From Leptospirales bacterium (GTDB lineage Bacteria > Spirochaetota > Leptospiria > Leptospirales > Leptonemataceae), in assembly GCA_019694655.1 (NCBI GenBank), contig JAIBBN010000010.1, forward strand, positions 51,166 through 115,165: a DNA stretch of 64,000 nt. The letters are read 5' to 3'. The notes beneath the pieces were generated by a model that worked only from the letters and a program-made list of their open reading frames with translations, had not been told where the DNA came from and made no database searches. Shown one piece after another: positions 42,195 through 51,519 of this stretch (position 1 is the stretch's first letter; the number at the start of each line of letters is the position of its first letter). Both the position numbers and the translations under genes were made by a program.

Positions 42195-43187
42195 CTACGG
42201 CAGGCGATTGCGCCAATCAGCAATTTCTTGAATACGACCGTAGGCCTCAGCCAGGATGACTTCAATCGACGTGGTCGAATCGCTTACCAGCTGTTGATGG
42301 GCGGCGGGCAACATGCGCAGGGCAGCCTCAGGCACAGCGGCCACAATGCGCTGTATTTCTTCGGTGATTCTGGCGATGCTCTGCAGACAATCCTCGAAGG
42401 CTCGGCGTGATTCCCAGCGGCGGATGAGTTCCAGTCGCGCCTCATCGCTGGAGGCCTTTTCCAGGCGCGTCCGTTCCTCCGCGGAAAGGCGCGGGGTATA
42501 GTGGCTCAAGGATCTTGGATAGCCAAAGAGTTCCTTGTAGTAGCCAATGGCCTGCTCCGATTTTTGCCAGCAGTCGATGTCGACGCGCCGCAACAGGTCC
42601 TGAAAATCTCCGTTGGAATCAAAATGCCGCGTGGTACGCAGGTGATTGAGTATGACCGTCAGGCGCTCGCGATGTTTGCCAAGATCGGCGACGATATCAT
42701 CGAGAAACTTCTGTTCATAGAATCCGCCGGCGGAAGGAGGCGGTCCGGCTGGTTTGCGCGGCGCGGAGACGCCGGCGGCTGCGGCGCCAGCATCGTCCAT
42801 GTCGATGTCATCCATCTCCGAAAAATCCATGAGGTCCATCTCGTCAGCGTTGTCGCTGCCAATGGCGGCGGATATGAAAGCGCCAGATGACGAGGCGCCG
42901 GTGGAACGGGACTCGCGCTCCGCCGCACGCTCGCGGACAATCTGCTCACGCAACCGTTGAGCTTCTACCCGGTTGCGCGCCAGGCGAACGACCTCGACCT
43001 GGCGCGTCTGCAAGTTGAAGCGCGTTGCATAGCGATTGCCCTCGCGGTCCACGTAGCGCTTATTAATATCGCGGATGCTGATCTTACGAGGATCAATGTC
43101 ATCGACTGTATTTATTGGTATATAGTCCAGGGGCGCATCCCTCGTCCTATTTGACGACAGGGGATAAGCGGAGGCTATTGGAATCAA
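42195..43187 (-). CDS. Unknown protein with acidic linker
   Basis: A 330-residue protein; the start is uncertain. TTG at 43187 is chosen because it is the last start after the hslO stop (43213) that includes the conserved-looking PINTVDDIDPRKISIRDINKR region. Next comes an Arg/Glu-rich helix (NRVEAQRLREQIVRERAAERE), an acidic linker of Met/Asp repeats (MDLMDFSEMDDIDMDD), and a helical C-terminal half. No family recognised. It follows hslO on the same strand. Confidence 0.65.
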   Translation of the reverse strand: MIPIASAYPLSSNRTRDAPLDYIPINTVDDIDPRKISIRDINKRYVDREGNRYATRFNLQTRQVEVVRLARNRVEAQRLREQIVRERAAERESRSTGASSSGAFISAAIGSDNADEMDLMDFSEMDDIDMDDAGAAAAGVSAPRKPAGPPPSAGGFYEQKFLDDIVADLGKHRERLTVILNHLRTTRHFDSNGDFQDLLRRVDIDCWQKSEQAIGYYKELFGYPRSLSHYTPRLSAEERTRLEKASSDEARLELIRRWESRRAFEDCLQSIARITEEIQRIVAAVPEAALRMLPAAHQQLVSDSTTSIEVILAEAYGRIQEIADWRNRLP

Positions 43188-43212
43188 GCGGAAACAAGCG
43201 GCGCTGCTGGAT

Positions 43213-44127
43213 TCAGGCGGACTCAAACAGACGCCGCGCCTGATCCGGACTGAAGGCAAAGCGTCGACGACAGAATTCGCAAAATACCTCCACCTCAGGA
43301 TGCTCTGCCAGCGTCGACTCGATCTCCTCGCGGCCAAGGGCCAAAAGCATCGATTCCACCTTTTGCCGACTGCAATCGCAGTAGGAATGGAATGCGCCGC
43401 TGCGCAAAATACTGATCGGATGCTTCATTCCGTCCAGCGGCCGGTTGCGGCCGCCAAAATCGTCGCCGGCCAGCGCGGCTGTTGCCAGTGCGCCCGCCGT
43501 GCGCTCGGCAAGCATGTCCAGTGCTGCATCGATCTGGTCGGCGCGGGCGCCTGGCAGCGCCTGAAACATGTAGCCAGAAACATGCCGAAGCTCGGCGTCC
43601 TCGAACTCCGATTCCATTCGCAGAAAGGTCTGGATTTGATCGGAACGTCCGCAATACTCCTCGAGGTTGCGATCCAGATCCTGCCCGCGCATTTCCACCG
43701 CCGAACTGTAGACCGGACGGGCGCCCTCCAGCCAGCGGTTGACGCGCAGCACGCCTGGACCGTGGCCCGTGTGCAGCGCGCCCGTCCAGCGCACATCGGG
43801 CCTCGCCAGCGTGGCGCGCATGCCGCCCTCGCGGTCGCTGAAAGCGATCAGGCGATGCAAGGGCCCCTCGCACTCCAGATGCAGACTCACCGTGTTACTC
43901 TGTTTGGCGCTGTGGGTACACAGAAAGAAGGCCCCCAGCATCGCCTCGCCCAGCAGCGCCGTGGCCTGCGGACTGGCCTGCAGCCGCTGGCCTACTTCGC
44001 GACAGACCGACGAATTACGCGCCAGGATAAAGCGGAAGTCCAGATCCGGAATCAACCCGATCGTAAAGAAGTTCTGCGACGGATCCAGTTTGGCGCCTTG
44101 CGTTTCCGCTTTCACAATCTTCCTCAT
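43213..44127 (-). CDS. hslO: Hsp33 redox-regulated chaperone
   Basis: A 304-residue Hsp33. This cytoplasmic holdase is switched on when oxidants release zinc from four cysteines. Those are present at the C-terminus as CDCSRQK (CxC) and VFCEFCRR (CxxC). The N-terminal domain shows ALLGEAMLGAFFLCTHSAKQSNTVSLHLECEGPL, equivalent to the conserved LL...K....V.LQ.EGDGP region, and GVLRVNRW. Length is normal for the family. It is preceded by 47 bases after the DUF4015 gene on the same strand. Confidence 0.94.
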   Translation of the reverse strand: MRKIVKAETQGAKLDPSQNFFTIGLIPDLDFRFILARNSSVCREVGQRLQASPQATALLGEAMLGAFFLCTHSAKQSNTVSLHLECEGPLHRLIAFSDREGGMRATLARPDVRWTGALHTGHGPGVLRVNRWLEGARPVYSSAVEMRGQDLDRNLEEYCGRSDQIQTFLRMESEFEDAELRHVSGYMFQALPGARADQIDAALDMLAERTAGALATAALAGDDFGGRNRPLDGMKHPISILRSGAFHSYCDCSRQKVESMLLALGREEIESTLAEHPEVEVFCEFCRRRFAFSPDQARRLFESA

Positions 44128-44174
44128 CGCCTCAATCTCCCCGGATGCCGGCGATCGGACAGCGCCGCCTTGCG

Positions 44175-45857
44175 CTACTGCGCCGCCGTGCGATCGTGCT
44201 GCTCCAGCGCACGGAAGAATACAGTATAATCATTGCGCGGGTTCCAGGCGACAAAGCCGCCGCCGCCGGCCGTGCGCGCCGCGTCCAGCTGTTTGCGGAT
44301 ATAGGCTTCGTAGCTCAGACCGCTTTCTTGATGTCGCATCATGAAACTCTGGATGTAGGCGACCACCCGCGTCTGCTCGCTGGCGCGGCGCATGGTATTG
44401 ACCACGCCATCGAGGATGGTCTTGTATGGATTGCGGCGACGATCCGGATCGCCGTAGAAGTGCGAGGGATAGAGCATCGGATAGAGCGTATCCAGATGCG
44501 GCGAGAAGACCTCGATCTTCTGGCCAATCATATCATTTCGATTGAAGGAGATGCGGCCAAAGGTATCGGCGCCAACGCGCACATGATAGGGACGCAGTCG
44601 CTCTGTAGCCAGCTTCAAAATGCCGGCAATTGTATTGTAACGCTCGCGCTGACTCAAGCGCATGGGCAATCGATCAGCAAATCGAATGTAGTCCAGCTGT
44701 ACCTCGGAGAAGCCCAATCGAGCGGCGCTCTCCGCCGACTGCAATACGCGCTGCAGATGACTCTGCGGCGGCGGATACTCGCGCAGTCCGCCATCAAAGA
44801 CCACCACGCGCGCCACCAGATAGAGGCCATGGGAACGTGCAAGTTGCAGGAAGTCCGGCGACGGCGGTCGCGGCTGCACATCTACCACCAGTGTGTTGAT
44901 GCCGGCATGCGCCGCTTTTTCCAGCAAGACTGTGTAGCGTCGCCGCAAGCCGGCCGTTCCAGCAGTCAGATAGATGCCGCGATAGTAGCGCGGGGCCGCA
45001 GTGTGAAAATCAACGCGCTCGGTGGGCGCCAGACTCGAGGGCAGTCCAGGAATGGATATAGCGGCGCTCACGGCGGGCGCCTCCTCGACTGCGGTGCGCG
45101 TCGGGGCGCCGGCGGCGGGCCGCGGCAGCGGCGCGGTCGATCGCGCCGCGGCTGGTCTACTGCGCGCCCGCGGCACAGGCGTCTGCTCCGGTCGCTCTAC
45201 GCCCTGTCGCGGACGCGAGACCTGCGGTTCCGGCGCTGGCGTGGCAATTCGCCGGGGCGGAGGCGCGGTTTGACCGGCGTTCTCTGACCCTGGCTGGCGG
45301 GGCGCCGGCAACACAGGGTCCTCATCCAGCAGTCGCGAACGACGAAGCTCGCTCTGTGGCGTCGGCGCTTCAAGACTTGCGGCGCGCGGCGATGGAATCT
45401 CAGGCTGCGGCGTTCCAGAATCTACAGGACGGGGCATTTCGCGCGCCGGCGGCCGCTGCGACGGGGCTTCGCCTGAACTTGATTCTCTGGAGAGTACAGG
45501 CAGCGGCCCCTGTACGCTGCGTTGCAGATCGGATTCAGAATCGGATTGTGGCAAATTGCGGATGTAGCGATCAGGACTGACGCCGCCGGCGGGGCGCACA
45601 ATCGACTGGTACAATCGATCGAGGTCGGAGGGCGACTGGGCCGGGGCGCCCGGCAGGGCTGGCCGCCGCTGAGGCTCATTGGCGCGCAGCTCGACTGCCG
45701 GCGCAAGCGCCAGGCAAAGCAGCAGGCCCAGGCATTTCCCGCCGGCTTGCCGCCTTGCAGCAAGAGGACGCAGGGCCCATGCCGGAAGGATCGGGCGAAA
45801 ATACCTGGATCTGGTCACCCCCTGATTGTCGGCGCCGGGCGCATTGACATTGGACAT
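44175..45857 (-). CDS. Exported putative glycoside hydrolase (DUF4015)
   Basis: A 560-residue protein. A hydrophobic signal region (residues 42-57) lies after a basic N-terminus. A long Pro/Ala/Arg-rich linker (about 60-275) leads to the catalytic (beta/alpha)8 domain with RGIYLTAGTAGLRRR, VVDVQPRPPSP, VQLDYIRFADRLPM (the conserved LDYIRFP-like motif of DUF4015), and LYPMLYPSHFYGD. Relatives are glycosidases acting on envelope polysaccharide. The linker suggests it reaches across the periplasm or into peptidoglycan. It diverges from the OmpA-like gene, 185 bases apart. Confidence 0.83.
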   Translation of the reverse strand: MSNVNAPGADNQGVTRSRYFRPILPAWALRPLAARRQAGGKCLGLLLCLALAPAVELRANEPQRRPALPGAPAQSPSDLDRLYQSIVRPAGGVSPDRYIRNLPQSDSESDLQRSVQGPLPVLSRESSSGEAPSQRPPAREMPRPVDSGTPQPEIPSPRAASLEAPTPQSELRRSRLLDEDPVLPAPRQPGSENAGQTAPPPRRIATPAPEPQVSRPRQGVERPEQTPVPRARSRPAAARSTAPLPRPAAGAPTRTAVEEAPAVSAAISIPGLPSSLAPTERVDFHTAAPRYYRGIYLTAGTAGLRRRYTVLLEKAAHAGINTLVVDVQPRPPSPDFLQLARSHGLYLVARVVVFDGGLREYPPPQSHLQRVLQSAESAARLGFSEVQLDYIRFADRLPMRLSQRERYNTIAGILKLATERLRPYHVRVGADTFGRISFNRNDMIGQKIEVFSPHLDTLYPMLYPSHFYGDPDRRRNPYKTILDGVVNTMRRASEQTRVVAYIQSFMMRHQESGLSYEAYIRKQLDAARTAGGGGFVAWNPRNDYTVFFRALEQHDRTAAQ

Positions 45858-45939
45858 TCTACTTGCCCGGCCAGACCCTTCTCTGCAGTTGCTGGGTCAG
45901 CGTGAAGCGAAGTCGTTGTTTGAAACCAAGAGTGCATCC

Positions 45940-45999
45940 CATTCGCTTTGCGAGTGGCGCGAGCTCCTGTCGCGCAGAGCCGGTTCTGGGACCGGCGCC
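45940..45999. repeat. Dispersed three-hairpin repeat, copy 2
   Basis: Matches copy 1 at 52 of 60 positions with no gaps (offset 10310). Hairpins: CATTCGC-TTT-GCGAGTG (one T-G wobble), GCGCGA/TCGCGC with a longer stem than copy 1, and a weakened third stem. It ends 43 bases before the OmpA-like start codon, the same side and similar distance as copy 1 from its gene. Confidence 0.75.
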
Positions 46000-46042
46000 A
46001 AATGACAGGTCGTGGCCGGAATGCAGGACCGGGCTGCGACGA

Positions 46043-47941
46043 ATGCTTGCTCTGTGGGCCCTGGCCCTGCTGGGGCTGCTGCACCACGCCGCCGGACAGG
46101 CCCAAAGCGACAATCGGGTCTTTCGCCTGCGAGTCGATCCGCCTGCAATTTCGCCTGACTCTGATGGCATCCAGGACATCGCCTTGATCCGCCTGGAGAA
46201 CGTTCCGGAAGACTTGCGCGAACCCGCCGACTGGTACTGTCGCATCGTTGATAGCAACGGTCGTATTGTACGTAGCTTTGTCGCCGACCGCCGCTTGCGC
46301 AGACCGGAACGCGGACCAACCAACCTCTGGCTGCCCGGACGCGATACCATCGAAGCGGTGCGGCTCTTCGAGCAAATTCTGTGGGATGGTCGCAATACAG
46401 AGGGCGCCATTGTCGCCGATGGCGTCTACCGCGTGGAAACCGGCGTGCAGCCTGGTCCTGGCGACATCCATGTGAATGCGACGGCCGCCGAATTGCTGGT
46501 CAGTCGCTCGCGTCCGACCATCGAAGTACGCCCTGTCGCCAGCTGGTTTGTTCATTCGCCTGGCGCTCCGCCGCCCGGCCGCTCCGACACTGAACGCCTC
46601 GAACTACGACAGACAATTCGTTCGCCGCGCGAAAGCCTGGCCTTTGGAAGATTGCTCAGCCTGACGCGCGGCGCACTGCAGGAGCGTCGCTGGGATAGTT
46701 CGGCGCCCGCCGCCATCTACGTTTACTGGGATGAAGTCAACATTCCCGAGACGCAGCGTTACGGCGACTACAGCTATGAATTGATTGTACGCGATCGTGC
46801 CGGCAATCAGGCGCGCGCTCTGACCCAGAATTTTGGCTACCGCGATCAACGTTATGCGCTGGATTTGCGCGCCGATCGTTATTTGTTTTCGCCCAATGGC
46901 GATGGCGTGCGCGATTCCTTCCGCGCTGATCTGTGGCCCGTGGATGATCGCGGCCAGGAGCGAGCGCGCACGCTGCTGCGTCAGATGCACGGCTGGCGCG
47001 TTGAGGTTCGTTCCTTTCCTGCAAACGATGTAGTCTTCAGCGAAGAAGGCGCTGGAACGCCGCCGGAAACCGTACACTGGGATGGCCGCAACAAGGGCGG
47101 ACAGATTGTAAGCGAAGGGCTGTATCAGATTCAACTGCGCGGCCCCGTAGCCGGTCAACAGTGGAGCACTCCCGCTCGTATGCTGGCCGTGGATCTGAGT
47201 CCGCCGCGCGCCAGCTTCAGTCTTTCCCCTTCCGTCCTGAGACCGGAGCGGCCCGATCAGCCCGGTTGGGTTGAATTGAGTATGTCGCCAACGGACAATA
47301 TTGCCCTTGATTCCTGGCAGATTCAAATTCGACTGAAACCGGTGGGAGCGGAGCGAGACCCGCTGCAGCAACCCTTTCGCAGCTACCAGGGCTGGGCCGC
47401 GCCGGAGCCAATCGTCTGGAATGGCGCGTCGGACAGCGGCATTCCTTCGGAGAGCCTTGAGCGCTTCGTTGTCGAGGCGACGCTCTCCGACTCAGCGGGA
47501 AATACCGCAACGGTGCGCGGACCGGAAATTGAAAGCGATATAATCTTTCGTCCCCTGAAGGAGGGTGCGCCGGAACTTGCCGCGAGAATTCCGGCATTTG
47601 GACTCTTTGATCAGGATAACGAGCTCACCGCTCGCGGTCGCAGCGCGCTGGATCGACTGATTGCACGCATCGATCGCTACCCGCGTTACCGGCTCTCTCT
47701 GGAGAGTCATACCGCCCTGCCCGGCCGCGAGGAGTCCAATCTGCGACTCAGCGAAACGCGGTCGCGGGCGATGTTCGAGTATTTGCGCAGACATGGCGTC
47801 GAGCGCGAGCAGATCGAATTTCGCGGATTTGGAGAAAGCGAGGCGATGATGCCGGGGCGCGATCCGTTTTCAAACTACCAGAACGATCGCATCGAAGCGC
47901 GTCTGTTGCTGAGGCCGCAGCTCAATCCGTCTTTCGAATGA
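46043..47941 (+). CDS. Exported protein with FlgD-like Ig repeats and C-terminal OmpA domain
   Basis: A 632-residue protein from the ATG at 46043, with a signal peptide (residues 2-19). Strand-rich repeats follow, with segments such as FSPNGDGVRDSF and VHWDGRNKGGQIVSEGLYQIQL, the FlgD/CHU-C-like Ig pattern (SPNGDG and WDGxNxxG..v..G.Y). A similar unit, ILWDGRNTEGAIVADGVYRVE, is near residue 112. The last 120 residues are an OmpA-like peptidoglycan-binding domain (LDRLIARIDRYPRYRLSLESHT, then RSRAMFEYLRRHGVEREQIEFRGFGE). It is anchored to the cell wall and probably displays the Ig part. A small exported gene overlaps its stop. Confidence 0.87.
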   Translation: MLALWALALLGLLHHAAGQAQSDNRVFRLRVDPPAISPDSDGIQDIALIRLENVPEDLREPADWYCRIVDSNGRIVRSFVADRRLRRPERGPTNLWLPGRDTIEAVRLFEQILWDGRNTEGAIVADGVYRVETGVQPGPGDIHVNATAAELLVSRSRPTIEVRPVASWFVHSPGAPPPGRSDTERLELRQTIRSPRESLAFGRLLSLTRGALQERRWDSSAPAAIYVYWDEVNIPETQRYGDYSYELIVRDRAGNQARALTQNFGYRDQRYALDLRADRYLFSPNGDGVRDSFRADLWPVDDRGQERARTLLRQMHGWRVEVRSFPANDVVFSEEGAGTPPETVHWDGRNKGGQIVSEGLYQIQLRGPVAGQQWSTPARMLAVDLSPPRASFSLSPSVLRPERPDQPGWVELSMSPTDNIALDSWQIQIRLKPVGAERDPLQQPFRSYQGWAAPEPIVWNGASDSGIPSESLERFVVEATLSDSAGNTATVRGPEIESDIIFRPLKEGAPELAARIPAFGLFDQDNELTARGRSALDRLIARIDRYPRYRLSLESHTALPGREESNLRLSETRSRAMFEYLRRHGVEREQIEFRGFGESEAMMPGRDPFSNYQNDRIEARLLLRPQLNPSFE

Positions 47942-48450
47942 TTATGCGTCGTTACTCCTGGCTTCTTGCGCTGTTTTTCGCGCTGCTTTTCGCCTTGCCG
48001 TCCGTTGAAGCGCAAGACAGCTCGCTGAATTTTCAGCGCCTGATTGCTCTGGGCGGCGCCCGACGCTTTTCCATTCATTCCATTCAGGCCGCCAGTTCAG
48101 GCGCAACGGGCCTACAAATCGGATCTGGCGAGCTGCAATCGATCAGTGCGCAACGTCTGGCGCTCTCCTTTGCCATCGTACCGGCCGCAGTGGAAGGTCG
48201 ACTGAGCCTGCGACTGTTGCGCCAGGACCAATACAGTCTCTACCTGGCGCTGCATTTTCAAGGAAGCGTTGGCGGTCATTCCGAACGCATTGCCGAAACC
48301 GTGCGCGCCGATCGTTATCTGGCCGAGAACGGACACCTCGCCTTTCGTTACAATAGCAATCGCTATTTCTTCCAGCTTTCGCGCAATTCGCGCGGCGAAA
48401 ATCGCATGATCACAAACTGGGGCGCCGGGCGGCTGCAGCCGCAGCCCTAG
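47938..48450 (+). CDS. Small exported protein, coupled to the OmpA-like gene
   Basis: A 170-residue protein whose ATG overlaps the OmpA-like stop (ATGA). Signal peptide residues 4-25, ending PSVEA before QD. The mature part is strand-rich and without recognised family. The overlap suggests it works with the OmpA-like protein at the envelope. Its last 4 bases overlap the convergent carboxypeptidase gene. Confidence 0.75.
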   Translation: MIMRRYSWLLALFFALLFALPSVEAQDSSLNFQRLIALGGARRFSIHSIQAASSGATGLQIGSGELQSISAQRLALSFAIVPAAVEGRLSLRLLRQDQYSLYLALHFQGSVGGHSERIAETVRADRYLAENGHLAFRYNSNRYFFQLSRNSRGENRMITNWGAGRLQPQP

Positions 48451-49199
48451 CGACAGTCTGGATTGATAGTGTTTACATAAGTATCGGCCAGTCCGGCCGC
48501 CCGATCGGCGCCGGAAAAGCGGCCGCCGGCGGGGAACTCCGCTTTGATCAGTCGATTCCATTCTGCCAGGAAGCGCCGCGACAGCGGCAAAAAGGACCAG
48601 TGCCAGCGCTCCTCGTTATAGCCGGCGTTGCGCCCGGCGGTATAGGGCTGGCAGAAGCCATAGTCCGCAGCATGCTGATCCAGCCAGGCAAAGAGTTCGC
48701 GTCCCGCGCCGGATCGATAGTAGTCGTTCTGCAGTACGTTGATATCGAGGTCCGATCCCCAGTGATGGCGGGAGGTGCCCGGCATACTGGAGTAAGTCAG
48801 AATGCCCCGCGCCCGCGCCTGCGGATCGGCAATGCGCGAGTAGCCTCCCACGCGACCGCTCCACTTGTTTTCCCAGATTGTACGCTGGTTGTCAAAGCTG
48901 CGCACGCCGCTGACCACCCAGAATTCGGCGCGCGGCAGCTGGCGATGCATGTCGGTATAGAGGCGCTTCAAGGCCTCGGCCGCCTCGCGACGCAGATAGA
49001 TAGTGCGACCGCGTGTCGGCAGGCCAAAGGCGCCAAGTTCAACAAACAGTGGATGGCGCGCTGGTTCAAAGCGGCCCAGCAGATACTCGCGCGCGGCCGT
49101 GGGGCCGTAGAGTTCGCTGGCGGCTGCCGGCTCGGCGCAAAGCAACTGCGGAAAGTTGAGCAGCAGCAACAGAAAAGGCAACCATCGTCCTCGCAACAT
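48447..49199 (-). CDS. M15-family D,D-carboxypeptidase (VanY-like)
   Basis: A 250-residue exported zinc peptidase that trims D-Ala from peptidoglycan stem peptides. Signal peptide residues 5-22. The zinc and catalytic residues are in SGVRSFDNQRTIW (substrate Arg), SRHHWGSDLDIN (His and Asp ligands) and EERWHWSF (catalytic Glu and His ligand). The fold and order match VanY/LdcB enzymes. It sits among envelope genes. Confidence 0.92.
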   Translation of the reverse strand: MLRGRWLPFLLLLLNFPQLLCAEPAAASELYGPTAAREYLLGRFEPARHPLFVELGAFGLPTRGRTIYLRREAAEALKRLYTDMHRQLPRAEFWVVSGVRSFDNQRTIWENKWSGRVGGYSRIADPQARARGILTYSSMPGTSRHHWGSDLDINVLQNDYYRSGAGRELFAWLDQHAADYGFCQPYTAGRNAGYNEERWHWSFLPLSRRFLAEWNRLIKAEFPAGGRFSGADRAAGLADTYVNTINPDCR

Positions 49200-49236
49200 T
49201 GACGACCAGTCTGGCAGAGAGAATCCCCTCGAACAG

Positions 49237-50358
49237 CTAAAAGTAGAGCTGCAGCGAAAGACCGAGTTGTTCTTCCGGCGCCTGCTCGACCTGGCGCGCG
49301 GGCGAAAAAACGGTCAGGTCCGCTTCGTAGCGTGCAGCGGACAATGCAGCCGAGGAAGGCAGCGGCGGCGGATTGAATGCCTGCGCCGGTCCAGCAGCAG
49401 CCGGCATCGCTTGCAACTGAATGGCATAGCCCTTTTCCTGCGGAACAGAATCGTCAGCGGCCATCAGCAGATCCCACGGTCCGCCATTGAGAAAGAAGGC
49501 GTGACCCAGCTGGATCAAATAGATGCCGCCAAGCAATCCGATTGCCGTCTGCTGGCGATTGGCATTGCGCGAATAGTTCTCGCGATAGCGCGTAGTTTCA
49601 AAGGAAAAATAGGGAACGGAAGCCGGACCGTTGCCGGGGGCAAAGGCCAGCACGAAGGCCTGGTCGGAGAAGGTCTGGTAACGCTGGCGGGCATCATTGG
49701 CCAGATTGGTGTAGGCGTAGGCATTGTAGGCCGCCGCCGCAAAGGCTGCAGCATAGACGCTGCCGCTGACAGAATCATTTGCGTAGAAGTGTCCCCAGCC
49801 GGGCAGGACGGCGGCGCGCCAGAAGGCGCCCCAGGATCCCTGCGGTTCGCTGACCTCCGGCGCCGCTTGTTCGACGACCTGCTCTTGTTGCTCGGTCTGT
49901 TGCGTAGTTTCGGAGTTCGGCTGCTGCGCGGACGCCAGCGCACTCTGGTACTCCGCTTGCTGCGCCTCAAATGCGGCGCGCTCCGCCTGGGCGCGCGCCA
50001 CCTCTTCAGCGCGGGCGCGCGCTGCTTGCTCCTCGGCCAGACGTCGCGCCTCGTCGGCACGACGACGTTCTTCTTCGGCCTGGCGGGCCAGTTCGGCGCG
50101 CTTCAGCTCTTCTTCCTTCTTGCGCTCCGCCTCTTCCTCGGCGTTAGATCGGCCATAAACGATGCGTGCAATTTCAGTCTTGCGGATTACGCGCGGACCC
50201 TGCGCCGTTTGAATCACGACCTGCTGACGGTCCTGGGATAGGATGCGACCCTCCAGGTTTTGTCCGTTGCGCAGGATAATGGTCTCTGCCGCCAGCAAGG
50301 CTGGAAAGATCAGCAGCAGGGCGCAAAGGCCGGCAACTCTCAGGCGCTTAAAGGTCAT
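49237..50358 (-). CDS. Exported protein with long coiled coil and DUF5683-like C-terminus
   Basis: A 373-residue protein. The signal peptide (residues 8-24) is followed by a small strand-rich domain (ILRNGQNLEGRILSQDRQQV), then a charged Glu/Ala/Arg coiled coil (about 70-140), a Gln/Glu linker, and a hydrophobic part starting SWGAFWRAAVLPGWGHFYAND. The LPGWGHFY motif is typical of DUF5683-like membrane proteins. Helices follow near 200-215 and 285-300. It probably spans the periplasm. Function unknown. Confidence 0.75.
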   Translation of the reverse strand: MTFKRLRVAGLCALLLIFPALLAAETIILRNGQNLEGRILSQDRQQVVIQTAQGPRVIRKTEIARIVYGRSNAEEEAERKKEEELKRAELARQAEEERRRADEARRLAEEQAARARAEEVARAQAERAAFEAQQAEYQSALASAQQPNSETTQQTEQQEQVVEQAAPEVSEPQGSWGAFWRAAVLPGWGHFYANDSVSGSVYAAAFAAAAYNAYAYTNLANDARQRYQTFSDQAFVLAFAPGNGPASVPYFSFETTRYRENYSRNANRQQTAIGLLGGIYLIQLGHAFFLNGGPWDLLMAADDSVPQEKGYAIQLQAMPAAAGPAQAFNPPPLPSSAALSAARYEADLTVFSPARQVEQAPEEQLGLSLQLYF

Positions 50359-50475
50359 CCTCTATTGCTATCGCTGGCGCCGGCCGATTCCGCCAGCAAA
50401 AAAGAGTGCCCCAGGAGGGCCCTTTCTCCCCCCAATGACCCTGCAGCGTCCGCGTCGACGCTGAAAAACGTGAAC

Positions 50476-51510
50476 ATGGATTCGCCGGTCATCCGCCAGA
50501 TTCTGGAAGCTGTAATGCCCGCCTGGACCGTGCGCATTGGCTTATCGCTCAGCGCGCCCTTTCGCGACTTTGAACCCTGGTCGCGCTATCAGGAAGCGAC
50601 GCTGCTGAGCGGCGCGGCTACTGGCAGCATCGACGCCGCCTTTGTTGCCGCCGAAGACGCGCCACAGTCGGCGCGCGAACTGATCGAACTTCTCGAGCCC
50701 ATTGCCAGCGGCGGCGTTGCAGTGATGGATTGGGCCGATCGTGCGGCGCCCTCCGATGAGCTGGATCGCGCCGCCGGATCGATGGGCATGCGACTGGAGA
50801 GCTGGACAACGCCAGGTCGACTGGGCGTGGCCGATGCCAGCGTGCGCAAACGCCGCCTGGCCATCTTACGCAAGGCCATGCGCAGCGGCGGGCGGGCGCT
50901 CTCCGGTCGCAAGATTCAGATTGCCCTGCTTCTACCGGCTGCGGAGCGAGCGCTGCGCATGCAACACTGGCGCAGTTTAATTTATTCCTACGCATTACAA
51001 GAAAGCGTGCAGCTGATACTGGTGGAAAATGGCGTCGATGATGCCGCGCCGGCGCACGAAGCAGCGCAGCTGGACGAAGCCAATCTCTTGATCGTGGTGC
51101 GTCACTGGCGCAGCGTCTCGCCGGCCGCGGCGCTGCACAGCGCGGCGGCTTTTTCTGATGCGGATGCCTTGATGCTCGATGGCGACGCCTGGCTATGCGT
51201 CGACGAAGTCTTTCCGCTGTATGCGAGCATGCTGGCGGAGCTGCGCAGCGAACGGCCGCAGGCGGCGCTGGCAATGGCGGCGCTGCACGATCCCTCCAGC
51301 GCTCGCTTTCTTGGCTATCGTCCGCCGGGCAGTTATCTGATCAATCGCGCCTGTCGCGAAGCGCTCTTGAGTAAGCCGGCAATGCAGGGACTGTTGCCAG
51401 AGAAATTGCCGGCGGCGCTGAAACGCGCCGGGGCCCGTTTGCACCGCATAGCGGCGCGCGCCGCAGAACCCGGCGCGGCGGCCCTGCTGGACGCGCCGCG
51501 CGGATTGTAG
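50476..51510 (+). CDS. Unknown soluble protein
   Basis: A 344-residue protein from the ATG at 50476; the open frame begins far upstream over the signal-peptide end of the divergent gene and is not used. No signal peptide or membrane helix. Rich in Ala, Leu and Arg, with alternating strands and helices (QIALLLPAAERAL, VQLILVENGVDD, ANLLIVVRHW) that suggest a Rossmann-like fold. No motif identifies it. Nothing obvious links it to its neighbours. Confidence 0.65.
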   Translation: MDSPVIRQILEAVMPAWTVRIGLSLSAPFRDFEPWSRYQEATLLSGAATGSIDAAFVAAEDAPQSARELIELLEPIASGGVAVMDWADRAAPSDELDRAAGSMGMRLESWTTPGRLGVADASVRKRRLAILRKAMRSGGRALSGRKIQIALLLPAAERALRMQHWRSLIYSYALQESVQLILVENGVDDAAPAHEAAQLDEANLLIVVRHWRSVSPAAALHSAAAFSDADALMLDGDAWLCVDEVFPLYASMLAELRSERPQAALAMAALHDPSSARFLGYRPPGSYLINRACREALLSKPAMQGLLPEKLPAALKRAGARLHRIAARAAEPGAAALLDAPRGL

Positions 51511-51519
51511 AGGCGCCTG

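Noticed and set aside
45863..46042. N-terminal extension of the OmpA-like frame
   Set aside because: It crosses repeat copy 2, and a signal peptide begins at 46043.
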